A stretch of DNA of 64,000 nt from JADLDB01 sp040755835 (lineage in GTDB: Bacteria > Myxococcota > Myxococcia > Myxococcales > Myxococcaceae): positions 1 through 64,000 of the forward strand of contig JBFMAB010000080.1 in the NCBI GenBank assembly GCA_040755835.1, read 5' to 3'. The position numbers and the translations under genes were made by a program. Below, piece by piece: positions 35,995-44,043 of the stretch (within the stretch, counting starts at the first letter, position 1; every line of letters begins with the position of its first letter). The notes beneath the pieces are model-generated. The model saw only the letters and a program-made list of their open reading frames with translations, did no database searches and was not told the origin of the DNA.

Positions 35995-36752
35995 GCGGTC
36001 ACCTCCCGGCCGGCGGGCTCGGGCGGGGCCTCGAGCGCGGTGTCCTGACGGGCGCGGGCGATCTCGTACCGCTTCACGATGAAGGCGAAGAGGAAGAAGA
36101 GGAACGTCACCGTGCCCCACCACATGACGATTCTCATCTGCGAGTCGAGCGACTGCGTCGTCGACTGCACCTGGTGGAGGCTGTTCCACCACCGCACCGA
36201 AAACCACACGATGGGCAGCGACACGTAGCCGAGGATGCTGGCGGCGGCGCTCCAGGTGGCGCGGCGCTCCGGGTCCTCGGTGAAGCTGCGGAACGCGAGG
36301 TAGCCGACGTACGACAGCAGCATCACCGTCGTGGAGATGAGGCGCGGATCCCAGTCCCACCAGACGCCCCAGGTCGGCCGCGCCCAGATGCTGCCCATCA
36401 GCACGCCGCCGGCGCCGAACAGCACGCCCACCTCGGCGGTCGCCTCGGCCAGCGCATCGGTGCGCCACGACTTCTTCACCAGGTAGGCGATCGCGCACCC
36501 GACGTTGATGGTGAAGGCCACCATGCACATCCACACGTACGGCACGTGCACGTACAGAATGCGCCCGACGTCGCTCATGAAGGCCTCGGGCGGCGCCCAG
36601 AAGAGGCCCAGGTACACCAGGGCCGTCAGCGCGACGAGGCCGACGCCGAGCGACACCTTCCACATCCACGCCCGGGTGGACGGCACGGCCAGGTGGATGA
36701 CGAGCAACGCCACCACCACCGCGAACAAGGCCAGCGGGCTCCAGAACGGCAT
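35991..36752 (-). CDS. ccmC: haem exporter/loader CcmC
   Basis: 253 residues, six predicted helices. The WWD motif GVWWDWDPRLIS and the flanking His residues (YVHVPYVWM, WNSLHQ) are present. It loads haem onto CcmE. Immediately downstream of ccmB with one base between. Confidence 0.96.
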   Translation of the reverse strand: MPFWSPLALFAVVVALLVIHLAVPSTRAWMWKVSLGVGLVALTALVYLGLFWAPPEAFMSDVGRILYVHVPYVWMCMVAFTINVGCAIAYLVKKSWRTDALAEATAEVGVLFGAGGVLMGSIWARPTWGVWWDWDPRLISTTVMLLSYVGYLAFRSFTEDPERRATWSAAASILGYVSLPIVWFSVRWWNSLHQVQSTTQSLDSQMRIVMWWGTVTFLFFLFAFIVKRYEIARARQDTALEAPPEPAGREVTA

Positions 36753-36753
36753 G

Positions 36754-37443
36754 TCAGTCGTCCTCGACGACGCGGGGGAACACGAGAAACCCGACGGAGA
36801 GATAGATGAGGTCGAAAGCCGTAAGCAACTTGAGCCACGAGGGCAACTGCTCCTGCGCGTCCTGGGTGAGCGCGAACTTGGTGGCGCTCACCGCTGCCAG
36901 AAGCATGGGTACCAGCACCGGAAACAGCAGCAGGGGCAGCATGACGTCCCGGGCCCGCGCATTCGAGGACATGGCCGAGTACACCGTGCCCGGCGCCGCG
37001 ATTCCCACGCAGCCCAGCGCCAGCGCGAGCGCCAGGGCCCCGGGATTCCGGGAGAGGTTCACGTCGTACAGCGCCACCGTCACGGGGAGCAGGACCAGGG
37101 CCAGACTGAACAGCAACAGCGCGTTCCCCGCCACCTTGCCCAGGAAGATCGACCGGGCATCGACCGGCGCCAGCAACAGGCCCGTCATCGACTGGTTCTC
37201 CGCCTCGACGCGGAAGGACTCGCCCAGCGACAGCACCGACGCGAAGAGGATGCCGAGCCACAGGTAGCCCGGCGCGTGCTCACGCAGGACGTCGATGCCC
37301 GGGCCCATCGCGAAGCTGAAGAGCAGGAGTGTCGACAGCGAGAAGAAGACGGTCGCGGTGAGGCGCGCCTTCGTGCGCCACTCGATCTGCCAGTCCTTCT
37401 TCAGGACCAGCCACGCGCCGCGGAGGAGGCCGGCGGGCTTCAC
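36754..37443 (-). CDS. ccmB: haem ABC transporter permease CcmB
   Basis: 229 residues with six predicted helices. Family features are the amphipathic start KKDWQIEWRTKARL, ESFRVEAENQSMTGLLLAPVD and SRNPGALALALALGCVGIAAPGT. With CcmA it forms the ABC part that releases holo-CcmE. GTG 37443 overlaps the ccmA stop by four bases. Confidence 0.94.
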   Translation of the reverse strand: MKPAGLLRGAWLVLKKDWQIEWRTKARLTATVFFSLSTLLLFSFAMGPGIDVLREHAPGYLWLGILFASVLSLGESFRVEAENQSMTGLLLAPVDARSIFLGKVAGNALLLFSLALVLLPVTVALYDVNLSRNPGALALALALGCVGIAAPGTVYSAMSSNARARDVMLPLLLFPVLVPMLLAAVSATKFALTQDAQEQLPSWLKLLTAFDLIYLSVGFLVFPRVVEDD

Positions 37444-38102
37444 GCGGGCGCCTCCTGCGCCTGCCGGCGGCCCTGCTCGAGGTGGAGCCGCTCCTGCGTG
37501 AGCGACTCGCCCTGCTCGATGAGGTGGGTGGCGAGCACCACCGTCGAGCCCCGCTCCTGCAACTCGCGGATGAGCCCCTCCATCTGCGCGATGCCGGCGG
37601 GATCCAGCTCGCCGAACGGCTCGTCGAGGAGCGCCAGCCTCGGCGCCTTCAGCAGCAACCGGGCGATCGCCACGCGCTTGCGCATGCCGGCGGAGAACTG
37701 CCGCACCGGGTTGTGCGCCCGCGCCGCGAGGCCCACGCGCTCGAGCACCCCGGCCACCGTCTGCGGCGCGTCGGGCAGGCCCATCAGCCGCGCGGCGAGG
37801 GTGAGGTTCTGGCTCGCGGTGAGATCCTCGTAGAGGAAGTTCGCGTGCGACAGGAGCGCCACCTGCGGGCGCAGCTCGGCGCGGTGCTCCCGCGTCTCCT
37901 TCCCGAAGAGACGGATCTGCCCCAGCGTCGGGAAGGTGGCGGTGGAGATCATCCGCAAGAGCGTCGTCTTCCCCGAGCCGTTGTGCCCGGTGAGCAAGAG
38001 CGAGCGCCCCGGCGCCAGCGTGTAGCTGAGGCGCGAGACGCCCCACCGCGGGCCAAAGCGCTTGCTGACGTCCTTGAGCTCGATCGCGGGGATGTCCGAC
38101 AC
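37440..38102 (-). CDS. ccmA: haem ABC transporter ATP-binding protein CcmA
   Basis: 220 residues. Walker A GHNGSGKTTLL, signature FSAGMRKRVAIARLLL, Walker B LALLDEPFGELD, and switch His in ATHLIEQ. First gene of the nine-gene ccm operon. A promoter candidate lies 16-43 bases upstream. Confidence 0.96.
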   Translation of the reverse strand: MSDIPAIELKDVSKRFGPRWGVSRLSYTLAPGRSLLLTGHNGSGKTTLLRMISTATFPTLGQIRLFGKETREHRAELRPQVALLSHANFLYEDLTASQNLTLAARLMGLPDAPQTVAGVLERVGLAARAHNPVRQFSAGMRKRVAIARLLLKAPRLALLDEPFGELDPAGIAQMEGLIRELQERGSTVVLATHLIEQGESLTQERLHLEQGRRQAQEAPA

Positions 38103-38117
38103 GGCTGCCTTGGGGGC

Positions 38118-38145
38118 CCCTTACCAAGGTCCCTCGCGGCTTCAA
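38118..38145 (-). promoter_or_regulatory. candidate promoter of the ccm operon
   Basis: TTGAAG (38140-38145), a 16-base spacer and TAAGGG (38118-38123) on the minus strand, 16 bases before ccmA. Confidence 0.4.
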
Positions 38146-38158
38146 GCGCAAGTCGAGG

Positions 38159-38164
38159 TAGCCT
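38159..38164 (+). promoter_or_regulatory. -10-like TAGCCT before the gene at 38174
   Basis: TAGCCT fits TAnnnT and lies 15 bases before GTG 38174. There is no Shine-Dalgarno sequence. Confidence 0.35.
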
Positions 38165-38173
38165 CTCCAGCGC

Positions 38174-38947
38174 GTGCGGGCGCTCCTCCCAGGCCTCGTG
38201 GGGTTGATGCTGGTGGGCTTCTGCCTGTTCGGCGGCGGCCTCACGCTGCTCGTCCACCCGGTGCCGGTGGAGGAGGGCGCCTGCGCCCGCTACCTCGAGC
38301 GGCCCAAAGAGCGCTGGGTGAAGCTGACCGGCTGCCGCCTCGCCATCGACGATCTGCTGGTGGTGAACGCCGACGGCGTCGAGCGCTTCGCGGATCGCGC
38401 CGAAGGCCTGTCCCGGGTGCTGCACGCGAAGCCGCCGGTGTGGACCGCGTTGTACGTGCCCGTCACCACCGGCCTGCCGGACGACCAGCGCGCGGTGCGG
38501 GTGCTGTACCGCCTCGCGGACCGCGACGTGCTCAAGTGGGTGAACGCCCTCGAGGTGGCCGAGGAGGGCCAGAAGCGCCGGCTCCTCGAGAACCAGGCGG
38601 TGCTGCTGCGGATCGCCTCCCCCGGCCTCCTGATGGGGCGCGCCACGCACGCGCCGGAGGCGGGGACGCTCCAGGAGGCGCTCGGGACGCGCGCGCAGGC
38701 GGGCCTCCTCGTCGTCGAGCCGGGGCCCGTCCCCGTGCCCGAGTTCCCCCTGGCCGCCGTCGCCGCCGGCCTGACGGGCAGCGCGCTCCTGCTGGGGGCG
38801 CTCGCGCGCCTGCTGCGCCGCGGCTCGCCCGCGGCGTCCGACGTGGCCGTCGTCGACGTCTCGAAGATTCCGGTCCGCCTCGGGGAACTGGACGCGATGC
38901 GTCGCGAGGAAGCCGAGGCCCGCAAGTCCGCCGAGCGGAAGGAGTAG
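38174..38947 (+). CDS. two-helix membrane protein of unknown function
   Basis: 257 residues. A helix at about 5-27, a periplasmic domain of about 160 residues with two early cysteines (GACARYL and TGCRLAIDD), a second helix at about 195-218 and a charged cytoplasmic tail ending EEAEARKSAERKE. No family is recognised. GTG start fits the -10-like element and gives a good membrane segment at once. Divergent from ccmA; a link to cytochrome maturation is possible only by position. Confidence 0.75.
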   Translation: MRALLPGLVGLMLVGFCLFGGGLTLLVHPVPVEEGACARYLERPKERWVKLTGCRLAIDDLLVVNADGVERFADRAEGLSRVLHAKPPVWTALYVPVTTGLPDDQRAVRVLYRLADRDVLKWVNALEVAEEGQKRRLLENQAVLLRIASPGLLMGRATHAPEAGTLQEALGTRAQAGLLVVEPGPVPVPEFPLAAVAAGLTGSALLLGALARLLRRGSPAASDVAVVDVSKIPVRLGELDAMRREEAEARKSAERKE

Positions 38948-38979
38948 ATCGCCCTCCCGCCGCACCCGTTGAAGGCCGC

Positions 38980-39111
38980 ATGTCCCTGCGCCTCGAGGTC
39001 GCCAGCCCTTGTCCCGAGAAGTGGGAGTCGATGACCGGCGACACGTCTGCGGGCAGGCGCAGCTGCCGCCGGCCACGCTGCGCGAAGTTCGGCAGTTGTC
39101 CGCAGCGGTGA
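38980..39111 (+). pseudogene. remnant of a small CPxxW Cys-rich protein gene
   Basis: ATG 38980 opens 43 codons, MSLRLEVASPCPEKWESMTGD in the first half, then Arg/Cys-rich text. The start resembles small myxobacterial proteins of the pattern PCPxxWExM...RxCxxCxxxVxxLSxMTxxEA. The expected second half is found in another frame just downstream (RRHVCGQ, then REVRQLSAAVTVPQVEA, about 39030-39130), so a frameshift seems to have split the gene. This family match is from memory and is not certain. Confidence 0.35.
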
Positions 39112-39145
39112 CGGTGCCGCAGGTCGAGGCTCGCAATCGGAGCCG

Positions 39146-39604
39146 TCAGCGCACGTCGATGCGGCGCACGCGGCGCGCCCGCACCCATCCGGCGATCGCG
39201 TCGATCTCCTCGTCGGACGCGACCGCGATGCAGCCCAGCGTCCAGTCGCTCTCCACGTTGACGTGGCCGGCGCGCTCCCAGCCGCGCTGCGGCCCGTGGA
39301 TGCCGATCGCCCAGGCGCGGAAGCGCTTCGGATCCGGGTTCTCCAGCGGGACGAAGACGTGGAACTGCTTCGACGGGCGCGGCGCGGCCAGCGTGAAGCG
39401 GCCCAGCGGCGTCTGCGCCCGGCCGACCCGCTTGGGCGCCGGCCCGTTCTCGCCGATCGCCACGTCGAACTGGCGCGCGACGGCGCCGTCCTCGCACAGC
39501 GCGAGCCGGTGCGCCCTCGTGTCGACGACGATGGCGGGGCCCGCCGGTGGGCAGGCCGGCGCGTCGGCGGCGAGCAGGCTGGCGAGGGCGAACGCGAGCA
39601 GCAT
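39146..39604 (-). CDS. YkuD-type L,D-transpeptidase
   Basis: 152 residues with a signal peptide (MLLAFALASLLAADAPA). The YkuD core is visible: IVVDTRAHRLALCEDG, TPLGRF, IGIHGP and the catalytic DWTLGCIAV, where Cys is the nucleophile and the upstream IHG His completes the site. Such enzymes form 3-3 crosslinks or attach proteins to peptidoglycan. The TLGCIAV form resembles the YafK group. ATG 39604 is the start that gives the signal peptide. Confidence 0.88.
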   Translation of the reverse strand: MLLAFALASLLAADAPACPPAGPAIVVDTRAHRLALCEDGAVARQFDVAIGENGPAPKRVGRAQTPLGRFTLAAPRPSKQFHVFVPLENPDPKRFRAWAIGIHGPQRGWERAGHVNVESDWTLGCIAVASDEEIDAIAGWVRARRVRRIDVR

Positions 39605-39909
39605 CGCGGGTGAAGCGCCCGGGCTCGGGTGGTGGTTCCACGGCTCGCCCGTGCGCGCTGGCCGTCCGGAGTCGAAGCGCCGCCCACGGAGGCCTGCGCC
39701 CGCGGACTTCAGCCGAGCCGGTCCTGTCGTGGTGTGGTGGTGCGCACCGCCTCGTCGTCCGAGAGGGGCCAGGCGTCGGCGGGTGGGGGAACGCCCCGTC
39801 CGCACCGGAGGGGCACCGCCGGGGACGAGCCATCGTGGCGGGGCAGATCGCTCCGGCCGACCCGCCGCCTCCCGAACGGGTGAGGGCCGGCGCTCGAGAG
39901 GACCTTCCG
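39605..39909. other. 305-base stretch without a gene
   Basis: No gene, repeat or clear promoter was recognised. Frames are Arg/Pro/Gly-rich in every direction. Confidence 0.5.
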
Positions 39910-41019
39910 TCAGCTCCGGCCGCCGAGCTCGCGCTCCAGCTCGGCCACCAGCCGCGACAGCGCCAGGAAGTCCGTCGTGGCACTCACCGCCAGCACGCGC
40001 GCCTCCTCGAGCCGGGAGCGCTCCGCCGCGAGCCGCGCGGCCTCGGGCCAGGGCAGGCCCGCGCCCACGCCCAGCGCGTCGTGCAGCGCGCGGCGCAAGC
40101 GGCTCCGCAGCACCGCCACCAGCTCCGGCTCGACGCGGGCGCGGGCCGTCACCGCGGCCATCGCCTCCACGTACTCGACCGACGCGCGGTGCACGCGGTA
40201 GGGCTCCGCGCGCGGCGGGCCGAGCCGGCTCCCGGTGGCGGCCACGAAGAGGAGCGCCACCAGCGCCCCCTGGAGCGCGGTCGCGAGGAGGTGCAGCGGC
40301 GGCGGCGCGCCCGGCGGCGCGCGGTGGTGGAATTCGTCGATCCAGATCGGTCCGCGGGCCCCCAGCGCCGCCCAGAAGGCCGCGTTGTCGAGCAGCTCGA
40401 GGCGCGCGTTCTCGGCCAGCTCGGGTCCGGCGGCGACCCACACCTCGCCGCGCCCCAGCGCGCGCCACCACACCGCGGGAGGATCGGTCACCGGCACCGC
40501 AGCCTCGTCGCCCAGCGCCACCATCGCCTCGGCGGACAGGCGCAGCGCGCGGGCGTTCGCGAGCGCGCTCGCGGGGAACTTCACCGTCATCGTCGCGCCG
40601 CCGAGGTCCTTCACCCCGGGCACCTCGTCCATCAGCGCGACGTCGCCTGCCTGCGCCTTGAGCCACCGCCGCAGCGCGCGCTGGCCGCCGTGGCGCGGGA
40701 GAAGTGCCACCAGCGTCCCACCCGCCTCGACGAAGCGCCCGAGCGCAGCGACCTCGGCCTCCGACAGCTCCGCCGCCGTCGGCGCGGCCAAAAGCACCGT
40801 ACGCACCTCGGGCGACAGCTCCGTCAGCGGCGCCTCGCCGAGCCGCACGTCGACGCCCGTGTCGGCGAGCCAGCGCGCCAGCACCGCGAGGCCGCGCGGG
40901 CCCCTGTTCGTCGCGCTGGGCACGCGGCTCTCCGAGGCGTCCGGCCCCACCGCGAGGCCCACGCCCAGCGCGACGGCCAGCAGCACGGCGAAGGGCGCCC
41001 ACGCGCGCAGCGACTTCAC
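39910..41019 (-). CDS. DUF4350-type membrane protein
   Basis: 369 residues. N-terminal helix (about 8-24), then a Rossmann-like domain of the DUF4350 kind (LAVLARWLADTGVDV, RTVLLAAPTAAELSEAEVAALGRFVEAGGTLVAL), a second helix near residue 265, and a helical C-terminus. Proteins of this kind usually stand with a MoxR ATPase, DUF58 and DUF4129 genes; here only the DUF4129 and a multipass partner are next to it. GTG 41019 overlaps the upstream stop by four bases. Confidence 0.78.
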   Translation of the reverse strand: MKSLRAWAPFAVLLAVALGVGLAVGPDASESRVPSATNRGPRGLAVLARWLADTGVDVRLGEAPLTELSPEVRTVLLAAPTAAELSEAEVAALGRFVEAGGTLVALLPRHGGQRALRRWLKAQAGDVALMDEVPGVKDLGGATMTVKFPASALANARALRLSAEAMVALGDEAAVPVTDPPAVWWRALGRGEVWVAAGPELAENARLELLDNAAFWAALGARGPIWIDEFHHRAPPGAPPPLHLLATALQGALVALLFVAATGSRLGPPRAEPYRVHRASVEYVEAMAAVTARARVEPELVAVLRSRLRRALHDALGVGAGLPWPEAARLAAERSRLEEARVLAVSATTDFLALSRLVAELERELGGRS

Positions 41020-41744
41020 GGCGTCGTCTCCGGGCGCGCGAGGCCGGCCACCTCGTCGATGAAGCGCCTCGCCGCGTCCTCGGCCACCGGCTCGAGCGAA
41101 TAGAAGGCGAGGTCGTACCAGCCGACGAGGCGCGCCACGGCCTCCGCCAGCGCCGGGCTGGCGCCGCGGCCGGGCAGCTCGCGCGCCAATTCCTGGTTCG
41201 TCTTCACCCGGTCCGGCCGCGCCAGCCGCTCGCGCTCGAGGTGCGAGAGGAGCGCGAGCAGCCCTTCGCGGATCGCCGCGCGCGGATCCGCGGCCAACGC
41301 CGCCCGCGCGCGCTCGAGGTGCGCCGCGGGCGAGTCGAGGACGAGCGGGGCGGGCGTCGAAGCACCGGCGGTGGCCGCGGCCGCGGCCGCGCGCCGTCGC
41401 GAGGCGAAGCGCAGCGCGGCGAACAACCCGACGAGGGCGGCGAGGAAGAGCACCACCACGCGTGTCACGTTCGAGTACGTCTCGGCGCCGGACGTCTCGA
41501 AGAGCCGCTCGAGCCACGCCTCCAGCTGCGCGAGGAGGGCCTGCAGGGCGCCGCTGTTCCGCTCGCGCGCGCGCTCGAAGCCCGGGCGCTGGTACACCGC
41601 CTGAAGCGCGGCGCGGTCGGCCGTGGGGCCCGCCGGCCTGGCGAGCAGCTCGCACGCGGCGGCCTGGCGCCCCGGCGAGAGCGTCCCCAGGGCGGGGTGC
41701 TCGCACGGCGCGGCGAGCAGCAGGGCGGCGAGCGCGAGCGTCAT
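41016..41744 (-). CDS. DUF4129 domain protein
   Basis: 242 residues. A signal sequence, a helical periplasmic part, one membrane helix near residue 95-112, and a cytoplasmic C-terminal DUF4129 segment (REGLLALLSHLERERLARPDRVKTNQEL, then ARLVGWYDLAFYSLEPV). The C-terminal TNxEL...LxxxYxxxxY pattern is typical. Function unknown. ATG 41744 overlaps the stop of the multipass gene before it by four bases. Confidence 0.82.
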   Translation of the reverse strand: MTLALAALLLAAPCEHPALGTLSPGRQAAACELLARPAGPTADRAALQAVYQRPGFERARERNSGALQALLAQLEAWLERLFETSGAETYSNVTRVVVLFLAALVGLFAALRFASRRRAAAAAATAGASTPAPLVLDSPAAHLERARAALAADPRAAIREGLLALLSHLERERLARPDRVKTNQELARELPGRGASPALAEAVARLVGWYDLAFYSLEPVAEDAARRFIDEVAGLARPETTP

Positions 41745-42733
41745 GCGGCCAGCTTGAGCTCCAGGTCGAGGCCTTCCCGCCGCACGCGCATGTCCACGTA
41801 GAAGAAGACCTGGAAGACGACGTACAGCGGCGCGAAGAGCGAGCTGAGCGCCACCTCCACGAGCTCGACCGGCACGAGGATGAGCTGCGGCACCACGTCG
41901 TTCACCGTGTGCCCCGGCTCGAGCGTGGCGCCGTACGCGAAGCCGAGCGCGAGGCTGGGGAAGGACGCGACGAGGCTCACCACGACGAGCAGCGCGCCGA
42001 TGACGGTGATCAGCACCATGAGGCGCAGCTTCACCACCCCGCCCACCCCGGGCGCGATCCGGCCGGACGACAACGCGTCGGTGCGGCGGAACACCTTGAG
42101 CGGCCCCGCGTCCTCCAGCGCCACCACCTGCGCGGTGAGGAGGAAGCGGATCAGGAACCACAGCATGAGCGCGACGAAGCCCAGCGTCAGCGCGATGCTC
42201 CCCAGGACCAGCAGCACCGCGCCGGGCGCCCGCGAACCGCGCTCCGCCAGCACCACGCCGGCCGCGGCGAGCGCGCCGCCCGGCACCACGAGGCCCAGGC
42301 CCACCACCGCCGTCCACGCCATGCTGAGCAGGAAGGCGCCCAGCGTGACGCCGAGCCGCCGCACGGCCTGCTCGAGCGCCGCGCGCAGCGTCGGCCCTTC
42401 GCGCCCGAGCAGCCGCGGGTAGACGAAGAAGGTGGTGGCCACGCCGCCCACCTGCGACACGAAGAGTGTCGCGAGCGCCACCACCATGAACAGCGCCGTG
42501 CCCACGCCGACCTGCCGGAGGGCCGTCGCCGGATCGTCTTTCAGCAGCGTCGGCAATTCGCCGCTCATCGCCGGCAGGAAGCGGCTCGAGACGAGCTGGT
42601 TTGTCTTCACCAGGATGAACTGCGCGAGCTGGAAGCCGACGGCGAGCCAGAAGAGAGAGCGCCAGTGCCCGCGCCAGAAGGACGCCGAGCGATCGATCAG
42701 CTCGCCGAGGCGCATCGGGCGGAGGTCCGTCAT
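41741..42733 (-). CDS. multipass membrane protein of unknown function
   Basis: 330 residues with about six membrane helices. The start LRPMRLGELIDRSASFWRGHWRSLFWLAVGF is a pattern common to glycerophosphodiester-phosphodiesterase-membrane-domain or YciC-like proteins. No catalytic motif was seen. It leads a three-gene operon with the DUF4129 and DUF4350 genes, all with four-base overlaps, so the three likely act together in the envelope. A TAGAGT -10-like element lies upstream. Confidence 0.78.
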   Translation of the reverse strand: MTDLRPMRLGELIDRSASFWRGHWRSLFWLAVGFQLAQFILVKTNQLVSSRFLPAMSGELPTLLKDDPATALRQVGVGTALFMVVALATLFVSQVGGVATTFFVYPRLLGREGPTLRAALEQAVRRLGVTLGAFLLSMAWTAVVGLGLVVPGGALAAAGVVLAERGSRAPGAVLLVLGSIALTLGFVALMLWFLIRFLLTAQVVALEDAGPLKVFRRTDALSSGRIAPGVGGVVKLRLMVLITVIGALLVVVSLVASFPSLALGFAYGATLEPGHTVNDVVPQLILVPVELVEVALSSLFAPLYVVFQVFFYVDMRVRREGLDLELKLAA

Positions 42734-42743
42734 GCGGCCGCCG

Positions 42744-42749
42744 ACTCTA
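42744..42749 (-). promoter_or_regulatory. -10-like TAGAGT before the DUF4350 operon
   Basis: GCTAGAGT on the minus strand; TAGAGT begins 16 bases before ATG 42733 and fits TAnnnT exactly. There is no Shine-Dalgarno sequence between. Confidence 0.45.
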
Positions 42750-42772
42750 GCCGAAGCGTCCGCGCGCGCGCG

Positions 42773-43348
42773 TCACGCCGCAGGCGGTGCCCACTCGACG
42801 CGCAGGCGCAGCGTGTGGCCGCCGTCGCCGCGCTCCAGCACCTCCACGGTGCCCGCGCACTTCGCGAAGTCCAGCAGGTGGCGCAGCGCGCCCTTCCAGC
42901 CGAGGTCGACGGCCGCCGGCGGGACGTGCGGGTAGGTGAGCGTCAGCAGGCCACCCCGCCCGGACTCCTTCGTCCAGCCGGTGGTGATGTTCCGCGACAG
43001 CGCCTGCGTGAGGTTGCCGAAGCGCTCCAACAGCGCTCCCGGGTCGCCGCCGGAGAAGGTGAGGTAGATGCGCGCCAGCGGCGCGACGATGCCCTCGAGG
43101 CTCTTCGCGGTGGCCGCTCGCATCAGCTCCTCGGGCGCCGACGGGCCGCGCAGCACGCGCAGGGTCTCCACCACATCGTCGAGGCACGCGCCCTCGTGGA
43201 ACTTCAGCGTCTCGGGGTGCGTGAGCACCGCGCGCGTCTCGGCGCGCACCGACGCCAGCGTCTCGTCCAGCCAGCCGAGCTCGAGCAGCGCCTTCTTCAC
43301 GCCCGCGAAGGTGAAGCCCGAGAATTGCGCCGTCAGCCTCGTTCCCAT
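42773..43348 (-). CDS. small protein resembling the myxobacterial TIGR02265 group
   Basis: 191 residues from ATG 43348. No membrane segment. The pattern of a long helical N-terminus followed by YLTFSGGDPGALLERFGNLTQALSRNITTGW and a beta-rich end (TVEVLERGDGGHTLRLRVEW) recalls the TIGR02265 paralogue family of Myxococcales, which has no known function; that match is from memory. ATG 43372 would add eight residues. Confidence 0.65.
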   Translation of the reverse strand: MGTRLTAQFSGFTFAGVKKALLELGWLDETLASVRAETRAVLTHPETLKFHEGACLDDVVETLRVLRGPSAPEELMRAATAKSLEGIVAPLARIYLTFSGGDPGALLERFGNLTQALSRNITTGWTKESGRGGLLTLTYPHVPPAAVDLGWKGALRHLLDFAKCAGTVEVLERGDGGHTLRLRVEWAPPAA

Positions 43349-43418
43349 GGCACAAGCGTGAGCAAACCGCACCGGCGGCGTCCAGTGGCCGACGCGGGGC
43401 GAACGTGCCCCGGCCCTG

Positions 43419-44027
43419 CTAGGGCGACGGCAGGGCGTCCAGCATCGCTCGGCAGGCCTCGAGGGGATCCGCGGCGGCCAGCACTGCGGACACGACGGCG
43501 GCGCCGGCGACCGGCGCCAGCGCGCGCGCCCGGCTCGCGTCGAGCCCGCCGAGCGCGAAGGCGGGGCAGGGGAGCGCCGCGGCGAGGCGCCGGAAGCCGT
43601 CGGGGCCCAGCGTCGGCCGGGTGTCGGTGGGCTTGCTGCCGGGCGCGTAGACGGGGCTCACCAGCGCGAAGTCCGCGCCGCGCGCCGCGAGTGCCTCGGC
43701 CTCGTCGTGTATGGCGACGGAGACGAGGCGGCCGGCGGGGAGCCGCGGCCGCACGTCGGCCACCCGCAGCGCGTACGCCGGCAGGTGGAGGTGCGCGTCC
43801 AAGGCGAGCGCGACGTCGAGGCGGCGGCTGACGAAGAGGGGCGCGCCCGCGGCGCGGCACACGTCGGCGAGGCGCAAGGCCTCCTCGAGGAGCTGGCGAT
43901 CGCTGGCGCCCGGGTGCCGGTGCTGCACGGCGACCCCGGGCCCCGCTTCGAGCGCGCGCGCGACGCGCCCGGGGAGATCGTCGAGGCTCCAGTCGGTGAC
44001 GAGGACGATGCGGAACGGGAGGCTCAT
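43419..44027 (-). CDS. thiE: thiamine phosphate synthase (ThiE/TenI family)
   Basis: 202 residues, a TIM-barrel protein. ThiE joins hydroxymethylpyrimidine-PP and thiazole-P. Motifs are partly divergent: VQHRHPG stands where LQLRxK is usual and HLHLPA where VHLGQ is usual, while SPVYAPGSKP and FALGGL are recognisable. It may be a TenI-like thiazole aromatase rather than a true ThiE; the position after thiG fits either. Follows thiG after 16 bases. Confidence 0.75.
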   Translation of the reverse strand: MSLPFRIVLVTDWSLDDLPGRVARALEAGPGVAVQHRHPGASDRQLLEEALRLADVCRAAGAPLFVSRRLDVALALDAHLHLPAYALRVADVRPRLPAGRLVSVAIHDEAEALAARGADFALVSPVYAPGSKPTDTRPTLGPDGFRRLAAALPCPAFALGGLDASRARALAPVAGAAVVSAVLAAADPLEACRAMLDALPSP

Positions 44028-44043
44028 CGCGCCTTGGCTGGCG

